Assembly (NCBI GenBank): GCA_003483675.1 | Contig: DMYK01000371.1 | Span: forward strand, 1 to 6,512 | DNA length: 6,512 nt | Source of the DNA: Microcoleaceae cyanobacterium UBA11344 | GTDB taxonomy: Bacteria; Cyanobacteriota; Cyanobacteriia; Cyanobacteriales; Microcoleaceae | Reading direction: 5' to 3' | Shown: positions 1-5,066 of the stretch, one piece after another | Layout of the letters: each line of letters starts with the position of its first letter | Position numbering within the stretch: position 1 is the first letter of the stretch | Translations under genes and position numbers: made by a program | Notes under the pieces: model-generated | Seen by the model: only the letters and a program-made list of their open reading frames with translations | What the model was told of the DNA's origin: nothing | Databases searched by the model: none

Positions 1-24
1 ACGCCAATTGTCGCGTCGAAGCGG

Positions 25-32
25 GCGATCGC
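25..32. repeat. HIP1 octamer GCGATCGC
   Basis: Perfect copy of the highly iterated palindrome of cyanobacterial genomes. The only other full copies I find are at 3586-3593 and 3855-3862. None lies in the gene block 384-3365 or in the peptidase gene 5067-6293. This supports a cyanobacterial host and a different history for the AT-rich genes. Confidence 0.85.
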
Positions 33-42
33 GTTGAGAAAA

Positions 43-71
43 GTAGGGAAACGGCACTGCCGTGTCCCTAC
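43..71. repeat. Palindromic hairpin repeat (GTAGGGA...TCCCTAC)
   Basis: Positions 43-55 pair with 59-71 (12 bp plus one A/G mismatch at 50/64) around a 3-nt loop. Short GTAGGG/CCCTAC palindromes of this kind are frequent intergenic repeats in filamentous cyanobacteria. It could also end a transcript entering from the left: a plus-strand frame stops with TGA at 35-37 just before it. No T-tract follows, so a factor-independent terminator is not well supported. Confidence 0.6.
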
Positions 72-91
72 TGGGGTGTTTATCCCCAGAA

Positions 92-108
92 CAGAAACCG
101 GGTTTCTT
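92..108. repeat. Short palindromic repeat, copy 1
   Basis: CAGAAACCGGGTTTCTT is a near-perfect palindrome. The second copy at 142-158 differs in one central base, and that change makes its 15-bp core the exact reverse complement of this core. Such AGAAACC/GGTTTCT palindromes are scattered between genes in Oscillatoriales genomes. No function is visible. Confidence 0.6.
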
Positions 109-141
109 AATTTAATCTTGGGTAAGCCGCCAAAATTGTCG

Positions 142-158
142 CAGAAACCCGGTTTCTT
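142..158. repeat. Short palindromic repeat, copy 2
   Basis: CAGAAACCCGGTTTCTT. Its core AGAAACCCGGTTTCT is the reverse complement of the core of copy 1 (92-108), so the pair can be read as one repeat in two orientations 50 bp apart. The two copies could also pair with each other in a transcript. Confidence 0.6.
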
Positions 159-213
159 ACGTAGATTTTGAGGTCGGTGAGGGTGCGGGGAGTGCCTTCT
201 GAGGATTTGGGTA

Positions 214-245
214 GGGGCAATCCAGAAGTGGTTGCCCCGTTTTTT
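214..245 (+). terminator. Hairpin with T-tract, probable intrinsic terminator
   Basis: GGGGCAA (214-220) pairs with TTGCCCC (232-238), extendable by a T-G and a C-G pair at the loop side, with a short loop in between. A run of six T follows at 240-245. This has the form of a factor-independent terminator reading rightwards and would insulate the downstream gene block from transcription entering from the left. GGGGCAA/TTGCCCC is also a common cyanobacterial palindromic repeat, so the terminator role is inferred. Confidence 0.45.
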
Positions 246-264
246 GACGAGTTGCAGATAGATG

Positions 265-294
265 TTGACAGTTGCGCTGTCGTTATGCTAGACT
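265..294 (+). promoter_or_regulatory. Putative sigma70-type promoter of the six-gene block
   Basis: A consensus -35 TTGACA (265-270) is followed after 18 nt by TAGACT (289-294) as a possible -10. TG at 286-287 gives an extended -10 arrangement. The transcript would start near 300 and leave a leader of about 80 nt. A 15-bp inverted repeat, GACAG-TTGCG-CTGTC (267-281), overlaps the -35 and the spacer and could be an operator. It is the best promoter I see upstream of the block. The match is by eye only. Confidence 0.45.
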
Positions 295-311
295 AAATTC
301 AAAGGTTTTTA

Positions 312-343
312 AGGTTTTAGGTTTCCTTGCCTCAACCTAACCT
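312..343 (+). promoter_or_regulatory. Leader stem-loop upstream of first gene
   Basis: AGGTT at 312-316 and again at 319-323 can pair with AACCT at 339-343 and 334-338. This forms a 10-bp stem with a TT bulge and a 10-nt loop in the predicted 5' leader. It ends about 40 nt before the first start codon and has no T-tract. It could affect mRNA stability or translation. It matches no riboswitch that I know. Confidence 0.35.
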
Positions 344-383
344 ACAAGATCGGTAATCACACTAAATTTTAGTAGAGGTTTCA

Positions 384-743
384 ATGTCAAACTTTGGACT
401 TAGTTCTATTAAAAATGCTTTAAGTAAAGCATTGGATTGCTTGCCGGACTGGAAAAATTTAAACCCATTAGATAAAGGAAAAGTCATTGATAAATCTTTC
501 AAAGCACTTTTGAAAGATTTGATGAAACAGTTTAATATGAAGCCTGGTGTTGATTATGTAAATAATTTAAAAGATAATGAACCGATTACTGATTTTGTCG
601 CATTATCAAAAAAGGCAGATGATTTAATTCAAGGATTATTAACTGGTAAGATTGTGGCTATTTCAGAACATAGTAAAGTCAGTAAACTAGGAAAGGAATT
701 TACTGTTGACGCTCATTTTCGCGATCTGAGAAAATCAGCCTAG
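384..743 (+). CDS. Small protein, probable N-terminal half of a PD-(D/E)XK nuclease
   Basis: The product has 119 residues. The ATG is set by AGAGG at 374-378, five nt upstream. I do not recognise a named family. It is lysine-rich and mostly helical (about residues 30-55 and 70-90) and ends in a strand-like segment, KEFTVDAHF (104-112). In restriction-endonuclease-fold enzymes a strand of the form x-hydrophobic-D carries the first metal-binding acidic residue and precedes the E-x-K strand. The next gene starts almost directly with such an E-x-K strand and lacks the preceding core. D109 here plus E14/K16 there would restore the motif. The 71-nt gap has stops in this frame at 741, 768-795 and elsewhere, while the third frame is open from 730 to past 815, so two frameshifts could have split one gene. 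A genuine two-gene arrangement, or a separate function for this protein, is not excluded. Confidence 0.7.
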   Translation: MSNFGLSSIKNALSKALDCLPDWKNLNPLDKGKVIDKSFKALLKDLMKQFNMKPGVDYVNNLKDNEPITDFVALSKKADDLIQGLLTGKIVAISEHSKVSKLGKEFTVDAHFRDLRKSA

Positions 744-814
744 AAATATTCTCTATTTCCGAAACTTATCTCATAAACACTTAGTAAAGTTCAATAGTTT
801 CTTAAATCAAGCTT

Positions 815-1171
815 ATGGAACCAGGATATTTTGTAAAGGGGAATTTTATTTACGAGTGTAAATCTTCCCCTGATCAAGCAGATGGGCCAGTCAATCAAGG
901 AAGTCTTAAAAACTGGATAGGTGATGTTAAAAAGTTATTGAAAAGAAAACAGCCAACAGGATTTCGTTATATTTTTCCTATTAATCGTCTGGACAGTGAT
1001 AATAAAAAACTGTTAGAAAAGCTCAAGGAAGACTTGAATAACGAATTTCCTCCTATTAATGTAGACATAGAATATTATGATTGTGATTCAGTTGATAAAC
1101 TCATTAGGGCTTTGGAAAAAGTTAACAGTTTACCTGAGTTAGTGGAATACATTAAACAAGCTAGGAACTAA
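815..1171 (+). CDS. PD-(D/E)XK nuclease-like C-terminal core, possibly truncated
   Basis: The product has 118 residues. An in-frame stop at 803-805 makes ATG 815 the practical start, with no clear ribosome site before it. The predicted order fits the second half of a restriction-endonuclease-like fold: strand FIYECKSS (11-18) with E14-C15-K16 as E-x-K, helix with W34 (about 30-44), strand FRYIFPIN (50-57), helix (63-77), strand VDIEYYD (83-89), and helix (92-104). The first strands and the acidic residue normally 10-40 positions before E-x-K are missing. A matching T-V-D strand ends the preceding gene (D109), so both may derive from one nuclease. The likely activity is metal-dependent DNA cleavage if the halves assemble; alone it is probably inactive. 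It is followed after 4 nt by the next gene, which suggests translational coupling. The fold call rests on motif and secondary-structure pattern only. Confidence 0.7.
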   Translation: MEPGYFVKGNFIYECKSSPDQADGPVNQGSLKNWIGDVKKLLKRKQPTGFRYIFPINRLDSDNKKLLEKLKEDLNNEFPPINVDIEYYDCDSVDKLIRALEKVNSLPELVEYIKQARN

Positions 1172-1175
1172 AAAT

Positions 1176-1586
1176 ATGTCTCAATCTATTAATTTTGCCA
1201 GACTTAAGTATTTTTCTGAAGAGTTCACGAAAGCTCATCAGTATGATGAGATTTTGCAAGAATTAAAGAAGATTTTGAAAGAAGAAGAAAAGATTGATGA
1301 AACGCTAGACAAAAAGTTTATTGAAGTTATAGAGACTCAATATCTGACATTAAGTGCTAACACTCCTGAGATAGAAAAATTCTTGATTAAGGATTCAGAA
1401 ATTATATTACATCCACAATCAAGGCATTACTTTGTCACTGAAAAACTCTGGCAGGTTTTGGAAGAAGAAATTTTCAAACAGTCTCAAGATATAAAAAATG
1501 CGAAGGATTTTTTATATCTAGTAAAAGATTGTACGGAGATTGAAGGATATTATAGCAAAAAAATGCTAGTGTTTGAAGCTTCTTGA
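1176..1586 (+). CDS. Hypothetical acidic helical protein, candidate partner of the nuclease-like gene
   Basis: The product has 136 residues and I do not recognise its family. It starts 4 nt after the stop of the nuclease-like gene, so the two are almost certainly co-transcribed and probably translationally coupled. The N-terminal half is helical and rich in Glu and Lys (about 12-55, with an EEEK stretch near 36-39). The middle has a short strand-like part, EIILHP (75-80), followed by HYFVTEKLWQVLEEEIF (84-100). There is no signal peptide, membrane segment or cysteine cluster. A small acidic protein tightly coupled behind a nuclease-like gene is the usual position of an immunity or antitoxin protein; that role is inferred from position alone. 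Neighbouring sequence to the right is non-coding for 78 nt. Confidence 0.72.
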   Translation: MSQSINFARLKYFSEEFTKAHQYDEILQELKKILKEEEKIDETLDKKFIEVIETQYLTLSANTPEIEKFLIKDSEIILHPQSRHYFVTEKLWQVLEEEIFKQSQDIKNAKDFLYLVKDCTEIEGYYSKKMLVFEAS

Positions 1587-1598
1587 GTCTGATTGTAC

Positions 1599-1631
1599 AT
1601 TTTGGGAAGGTGAAGTCGCCTTTGTCAAAAT
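1599..1631 (+). other. Imperfect hairpin between third and fourth genes
   Basis: ATTTTG (1599-1604) pairs with CAAAAT (1626-1631). Inside, AAGGTGA pairs with TCGCCTT (1616-1622), with one G-T pair and small bulges. There is no T-tract, so it is not a standard terminator. It could reduce read-through or protect one mRNA end between the two halves of the gene block. Confidence 0.3.
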
Positions 1632-1664
1632 ATGCTGAATTTGTAACTCTCTTTAAAAAAATGT

Positions 1665-2351
1665 ATGAAGTACAAGACTGAATTTGGTAGCCGTTTCGAT
1701 AAGTTACAAGCCTCATCAGAAATGGAAATTTATCGAAATTTACAAGCTTTAAGTGCAAGCTATGGGGTATTCAATAAAAATTACAATGAACTTATACGCT
1801 ATCTGGAGCATCTCAACAATCCAAGAGAATCTTTGTTTATGTACAGTTCTGAACAAAGAGAGAACCTTGAGCGTTTAATTGATGAAACTTCAAGACTATT
1901 TCATAACTTTCTTGCGTCTGCAAAATCGTTAGTTGATCACACAAGAAACATTGTTAAGAGGCTCTACTCTAATCAAGAGTTTATAAAGGAATATGATGCA
2001 AAACTTGCTGAAGATATTGCTAATAATTCAGTTCAACAATTTGTGCAGAGGTTGCGAAACTACACACAGCATTACATCTTACCTATCCCAGCGTTGCAAA
2101 TCGAATTTGCGGAAGAAGATATAGAGATGAGTGTGCGTCTTGATGTTGAGATTCTGAAGCAGTGGGATGGCTGGGGAAGCTCAAGGTCTTATTTAGAACA
2201 ATTAGAAGATAGTTTGTGTCTAATTTCCTTATCAAATGAATACTTTTTCTTAATTCAAAATTTTTATCAGTGGCTTACAGAACGTCAAACACAGCTTCAT
2301 CAGTCTGACTTTGATAATCTTCAGAAGATGCGTGATGAGCTTACAATTTGA
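1665..2351 (+). CDS. Helical HEPN-like protein with R-x4-H motif
   Basis: The product has 228 residues. ATG 1665 is the only start after an in-frame stop at 1644-1646. The sequence is almost all helical. A long helix around 76-100 (LFHNFLASAKSLVDHTRN) is followed by a helix ending in LRNYTQHYILP (130-140). R131-N132-Y133-T134-Q135-H136 fits the R-x4-6-H signature of HEPN ribonucleases, and the helix-then-LRNyxxH layout is typical of HEPN-fold proteins. In known HEPN toxins the Arg and His form an RNA-cleaving site at a dimer interface. If this applies, the protein could be an RNase effector or a non-catalytic partner. The C-terminal part (about 155-228) is helical and aromatic-rich, without a recognised domain. 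The next gene starts 12 nt downstream. R-x4-H is short and can occur by chance, so the HEPN assignment is tentative. The gene itself is convincing. Confidence 0.8.
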   Translation: MKYKTEFGSRFDKLQASSEMEIYRNLQALSASYGVFNKNYNELIRYLEHLNNPRESLFMYSSEQRENLERLIDETSRLFHNFLASAKSLVDHTRNIVKRLYSNQEFIKEYDAKLAEDIANNSVQQFVQRLRNYTQHYILPIPALQIEFAEEDIEMSVRLDVEILKQWDGWGSSRSYLEQLEDSLCLISLSNEYFFLIQNFYQWLTERQTQLHQSDFDNLQKMRDELTI

Positions 2352-2363
2352 AAAGATTAGCTG

Positions 2364-2810
2364 ATGGCAAAACTTTACTATCGTGGCATGGCAGACCAAA
2401 ATGGTAAACCCAAAATAGGTCGCAGTGCTAGATTACTAGGAATTAGACCTGGTATTGACATAGATATTGAGCAAATGCCCACAGGTTATCTGAATGAGCA
2501 AGGCTATTTATTAGCAGAATCAGAACGTGATTTTCGAGGAGAAATTGTTACTATTGCCATCAGGAATACAAAAGGAATGTCCGTTTCCCTTTCAATTGAA
2601 AGTTTACCCCCATTTCGCCGACCTGCAAAATTTGGTGGAACTGGAAAAGACCCTATATGGCAAATTGATGACAAAAACATTATGGGAGATTTGCAGGCTG
2701 TCCAAGATAGCCCGACGCACGTTAGCATCTTGCCAAGAGTTACAATGTCTCTGGAAAGGTACGAGACAGCATTAGCAAATACCCAAAATGATTGGGAAAG
2801 AGTTGATTAA
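2364..2810 (+). CDS. Tse2-like toxin candidate (ADP-ribosyltransferase-type fold)
   Basis: The product has 148 residues. It starts with LYYRGM (4-9), continues with an SARLLGIRPG segment (21-30), a central GMSVS (71-75), then LPPFRRP (81-87), and ends with DSPTHVSILP (115-124) and a helix MSLERYETALANTQNDWERV (128-147). This order recalls the small Tse2-type toxins, which have LYR near the N-terminus, a G-[TM]-S-V element, and a DS..THYTI-P-..M block before a C-terminal helix. Tse2 of Pseudomonas aeruginosa is a cytoplasm-acting type VI effector with an ADP-ribosyltransferase-like fold that stops growth. The resemblance is from memory of the motif order and was not aligned. It lies 12 nt after the HEPN-like gene and 27 nt before a gene that could supply immunity. 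An alternative is a conserved hypothetical family with an unrelated role. Confidence 0.75.
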   Translation: MAKLYYRGMADQNGKPKIGRSARLLGIRPGIDIDIEQMPTGYLNEQGYLLAESERDFRGEIVTIAIRNTKGMSVSLSIESLPPFRRPAKFGGTGKDPIWQIDDKNIMGDLQAVQDSPTHVSILPRVTMSLERYETALANTQNDWERVD

Positions 2811-2823
2811 GTTAATATATCAT

Positions 2824-2828
2824 AGGAG
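2824..2828 (+). promoter_or_regulatory. Shine-Dalgarno AGGAG for the sixth gene
   Basis: AGGAG lies 9 nt before ATG 2838. It is the clearest ribosome site in the block; the preceding gene (ATG 2364) has only a poor one. If gene 6 is the immunity protein, stronger translation than that of the toxin candidate would fit, since antidotes are often made in excess. Confidence 0.6.
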
Positions 2829-2837
2829 TCTATAACA

Positions 2838-3365
2838 ATGGCGTGGATATTCAGTTTATCGGCAGAGTGTGGCTCTGATCAAAGCAATGTTAATAAATTT
2901 GCTCAACACTTTGAGGGAATAGAATGGATACTCTCAAATGGTCGCAAATGCTTATGTCGCACAGACACTTTTCAAGATAGTTCGCAAAATTGGTGGTGTC
3001 GGGTTTATCCAAATAATATTAGTGAAGTGGGAATACATAGCCCAGAAAGTGCTTATGTAATGACAGAGTTAGGGATTTTACTCTATCAAACTCTCCGGTT
3101 TGCTCCTTCGTTTCGTTATGCTTTGGTGGGTGTTGAAGTTGATGAATTTAGAACCTATAGTGAACTTATGGAAGATTTACCTAATTTATCTCTTCCCGGA
3201 TTAGTTTTAGCAAAAGAACTTACTCATGGGCTAGAAACATTACCAGTTTTCCGACCATTTAGTTCTAGTTATGTTTGGCAACCATACGAGGGGGAAATCT
3301 ATAATCCATTAATGGCATCCCCAGACTTAAAAAATAAGCTGAATGAGCTTCTGGCTGTGAGTTGA
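2838..3365 (+). CDS. Hypothetical protein, candidate immunity partner of the Tse2-like gene
   Basis: The product has 175 residues, with a start fixed by AGGAG at 2824-2828. I do not recognise a named domain. It is a mixed alpha/beta, probably cytoplasmic protein without signal peptide or membrane segment. Notable parts are an aromatic, Cys-containing segment NWWCRVYP (51-58), GIHSPESAYVMTELGILLYQTL (65-86), a strand-like FRYALVGVEVDEF (92-104), SLPGLVLAKEL (118-128), and a conserved-looking VFRPFSSSYVWQPYEGE (137-153). It follows the Tse2-like gene after 27 nt and is the last gene of the block, the usual place for an immunity gene. The Pseudomonas partner Tsi2 is a much smaller helical protein, so this is not a Tsi2 homologue. 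Immunity is inferred only from position. Confidence 0.78.
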   Translation: MAWIFSLSAECGSDQSNVNKFAQHFEGIEWILSNGRKCLCRTDTFQDSSQNWWCRVYPNNISEVGIHSPESAYVMTELGILLYQTLRFAPSFRYALVGVEVDEFRTYSELMEDLPNLSLPGLVLAKELTHGLETLPVFRPFSSSYVWQPYEGEIYNPLMASPDLKNKLNELLAVS

Positions 3366-3367
3366 AT

Positions 3368-3684
3368 TTAATTCGTCTGTCCAAACCAACGCCGGATAAA
3401 CTATTCGATTTGCTCTCGTTCCGAGGGAAGGTTGCGAAACACATCAAACCCCGAAAAGTAATTCTGATTTGCTTCCCAGACATTCACCTTCCATTTTAAC
3501 AGTTTCTACTGCTTGAGCATAGTTTAATTTTGCTGGAGCGATTTCAATCGCAGTAACTGTCTCCGGTGACTTTTTCCGCAGTGAAGCGATCGCATCAACC
3601 TTTAGTTTCATTGATCGCGCAGATTGCAAGCTGATGAAGTAGAGCAGCAGTAATATCGTTTACGGTTGTTTCGGAATGATTAAA
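3368..3684 (-). pseudogene. Decayed reading frame of unknown family
   Basis: On the minus strand three stretches in different frames read like one protein. The first starts at 3684 with FNHSETTVNDITAALL and closes at 3595-3597. The second, from about 3611, includes MKLKVDAIASL and runs to VETVKMEGE. After one apparently extra base at 3482 the third continues as VWEANQNYFSGFDVF and RNLPSEREQIE to TAG at 3401-3403, then FIRRWFGQTN to TAA at 3368-3370. The DAIAS segment is encoded over a HIP1 site, as is usual for resident cyanobacterial genes. The first frame may be chance, and the family is unknown. No intact gene occupies 3366-3794. Confidence 0.4.
3586..3593. repeat. HIP1 octamer GCGATCGC
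   Basis: Perfect copy, inside the decayed minus-strand frame, where it encodes part of D-A-I-A-S. It marks the point to the right of the AT-rich block where resident-type sequence resumes. Confidence 0.85.
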
Positions 3685-3739
3685 CCGCAGAGGCCACAGA
3701 GGGCGCTGAGGAAGAGAAGAAAGAGATGAATCATTCCGA
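3671..3739. repeat. Small element bounded by 11-bp inverted repeats
   Basis: TCGGAATGATT (3671-3681) is the exact reverse complement of AATCATTCCGA (3729-3739). The 47 bp between them are purine-rich and contain a CCGCAGAGGCCACAGAGG-type stretch that recurs between genes in many cyanobacteria. No clear target-site duplication flanks the arms. It could be a tiny non-autonomous repeat element or a long-loop hairpin. Confidence 0.45.
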
Positions 3740-3794
3740 TACCAACGGATTTGATCTAACGCCTATTCCGTCTGATTCCGATCGCCCCAGAATC

Positions 3795-4994
3795 CTACAC
3801 AAAATTAGCCGGATCTTGATCCCGCCGATGCTTCAGCAGAATCGGAGTACCTTGGCGATCGCCCACCAAAGCCGCCGTTTCCTCCAAAGCTTCCCTCAGC
3901 CGCTTCGCCGCGTAAATCGACATATCACGGGGCACATTCACCCGATCGCGCAAATACCGCAAAGCCCCATCAGAACCAACCGGCGGTTTACAAACTTCAC
4001 CAGTCATCATCAAAGTTAAAGCACAACGCAAAGCCTCATCGAATAAATTGTCATCCGCAGGATTGACTTTAATAATGTTGCTGTGATGCTTGATAACGCG
4101 ATGGAGTGCTTCAGCGCGGGAGGTTTCCGGTTCTGGATACATCACATCCGGTAATCCAGCCCAAGGGCCATTATCCACACGGGCTTTGTTGAGTAACATC
4201 TGCGGTTCGCCGTTTTCATAACAGCCGCCCATTTGAGGCGGTAAATCGTGTACATGAGTATGAAAATCGCTTTGAGTACCGCGATAGGTAGGGCGGCTTT
4301 CCATCCCCGCAAACCAGTCCGCAAAGCGCGGGTTTTCTTCCCGCATCGAGTAGCCTTTGTAATAGTAAAGACTGGCATTCATCCGTTCGACGTAGGGCGT
4401 AAAGATGACATCCGCAGTGCCAAATTCAGCGAGGAAATAAGGCCCAGAGGTGCTAGCCAAGGCTGCTTCTACCTGGGCGACGACGCTGATAAATTGGTGG
4501 CGATTGTGCTGTTCTACTTTGGCCGAACTTGCTGGGTAGCACAGCCAAGTACACCAGGCTCTAAATAGCAGTCTTTCCAGCCGTCTCAGAGGAAGCACTG
4601 CGGGGTGTTCCATGCCCAAACCCAAGGGCCCAAAGACTCGTTCTAGGGCGATTAAAATGTCATCGCTTTCGGTGATGATGCGGCCGTCTAGTTCGATCGC
4701 CGGTAGCATTCCCGATGGCACTTTGCGCTTGTACCAGCTTTCTTTTTCCCCATAGCAGAACATGGTCACTTTGTCAATGCGGTAGGGGATTTGTTTTTCT
4801 TCTAGCCACAGCCAGATTTTTTGGCAGTAGGGACACCAGGCGTGATTGTCGCGGTATAGGGTGACTCGCACATCGGATTCGGTTTTACCAAAGAGGCGCA
4901 ACCGGGATTGGGCGTTGGTTGGCCCGTTGGTGCGATCGACTTGAAAGTCTGTGAGGGCTTCTAATTCTGTCCAACTTAGGGGGGTTGCGATCAT
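3795..4994 (-). CDS. Glutathione S-transferase family protein with C-terminal extension
   Basis: The product has 399 residues. After about 42 N-terminal residues a thioredoxin-fold GST domain begins: [20 protein letters not shown] (44-63) with C54-P-Y-C57, then [10 protein letters not shown] with the cis-proline P98, and the glutathione-contacting E109-S110. A helical GST C-terminal domain follows, with [20 protein letters not shown] (186-205) and [17 protein letters not shown] (221-237). Residues 240-399 are an extra helical part without a motif I know, making it nearly twice the length of a typical GST. CPYC favours thiol-transfer or deglutathionylation chemistry (glutaredoxin/omega-like) over classical conjugation. 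It is probably cytoplasmic and works in redox or detoxification. The substrate cannot be read from sequence. Base composition is clearly richer in GC than in the plus-strand block, and a HIP1 site lies inside (3855-3862), so this looks resident. No Shine-Dalgarno is seen; a heptamer tandem repeat ends directly before the start. Confidence 0.93.
   Translation of the reverse strand: MIATPLSWTELEALTDFQVDRTNGPTNAQSRLRLFGKTESDVRVTLYRDNHAWCPYCQKIWLWLEEKQIPYRIDKVTMFCYGEKESWYKRKVPSGMLPAIELDGRIITESDDILIALERVFGPLGLGMEHPAVLPLRRLERLLFRAWCTWLCYPASSAKVEQHNRHQFISVVAQVEAALASTSGPYFLAEFGTADVIFTPYVERMNASLYYYKGYSMREENPRFADWFAGMESRPTYRGTQSDFHTHVHDLPPQMGGCYENGEPQMLLNKARVDNGPWAGLPDVMYPEPETSRAEALHRVIKHHSNIIKVNPADDNLFDEALRCALTLMMTGEVCKPPVGSDGALRYLRDRVNVPRDMSIYAAKRLREALEETAALVGDRQGTPILLKHRRDQDPANFV
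3855..3862. repeat. HIP1 octamer within GGCGATCGCC
   Basis: Perfect HIP1 core extended to the full 10-bp palindrome (3854-3863), inside the 3' part of the GST gene. HIP1 sites inside protein genes are normal for cyanobacterial core genes and support long residence of this gene. Confidence 0.85.
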
Positions 4995-4996
4995 GG

Positions 4997-5031
4997 GATT
5001 TTAGATTTTAGATTTTAGATTTTAGATTATA
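4997..5031. repeat. Heptamer tandem repeat (GATTTTA)n upstream of the GST gene
   Basis: Four perfect GATTTTA units (4997-5024) are followed by a degenerate one (GATTATA, 5025-5031). They match the heptameric short tandemly repeated repetitive (STRR) sequences known from filamentous cyanobacteria. On the minus strand the array (TAAAATC units) ends only 2 nt before the GST ATG and takes the place of any ribosome site, so unit number could influence translation or transcription of that gene. Confidence 0.8.
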
Positions 5032-5066
5032 GAGCAGTAGGGGAAAGTAAAATATCCAAGATATCT

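Noticed and set aside
1..42. Short frames at the left edge, such as a minus-strand LNAIARFDATIG and a plus-strand tail ending at TGA 35-37
   Set aside because: Only about a dozen codons are visible and the minus-strand frame runs into the palindromic repeat at 43-71 without a start codon; too little to call a gene.
92..158. CRISPR-like reading of the two 17-bp repeats
   Set aside because: Only two copies, in opposite orientation, palindromic, with no further spacing units; a dispersed repeat family explains them better.
1622..1650. Internal promoter before the HEPN-like gene (TTGTCA and TGTAAC)
   Set aside because: The spacing between the boxes is 14 nt, too short for a sigma70 promoter.
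1474..1758. Minus-strand open frame of 94 codons across the gap between genes 3 and 4
   Set aside because: Overlaps both plus-strand genes, has no ribosome site, and its translation shows no domain-like pattern.
2504..2775. Two open frames (both strands) inside the Tse2-like gene
   Set aside because: Both are contained in a gene with coherent motifs and good spacing to its neighbours; neither has independent support.
3726..4019. Plus-strand open frame of 97 codons
   Set aside because: It runs mostly antisense to the 3' end of the well-supported GST gene, with low-complexity Arg/His/Pro/Ser composition and no ribosome site.
4248..4568. Plus-strand open frame of 106 codons inside the GST gene
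   Set aside because: Antisense to the GST domain that carries clear family motifs; a by-product of its codon use.
5052..5064. Small hairpin ATATC-CAA-GATAT after the peptidase gene as a terminator
   Set aside because: Only five AT-rich pairs and no proper T-tract on the minus strand; too weak to call.
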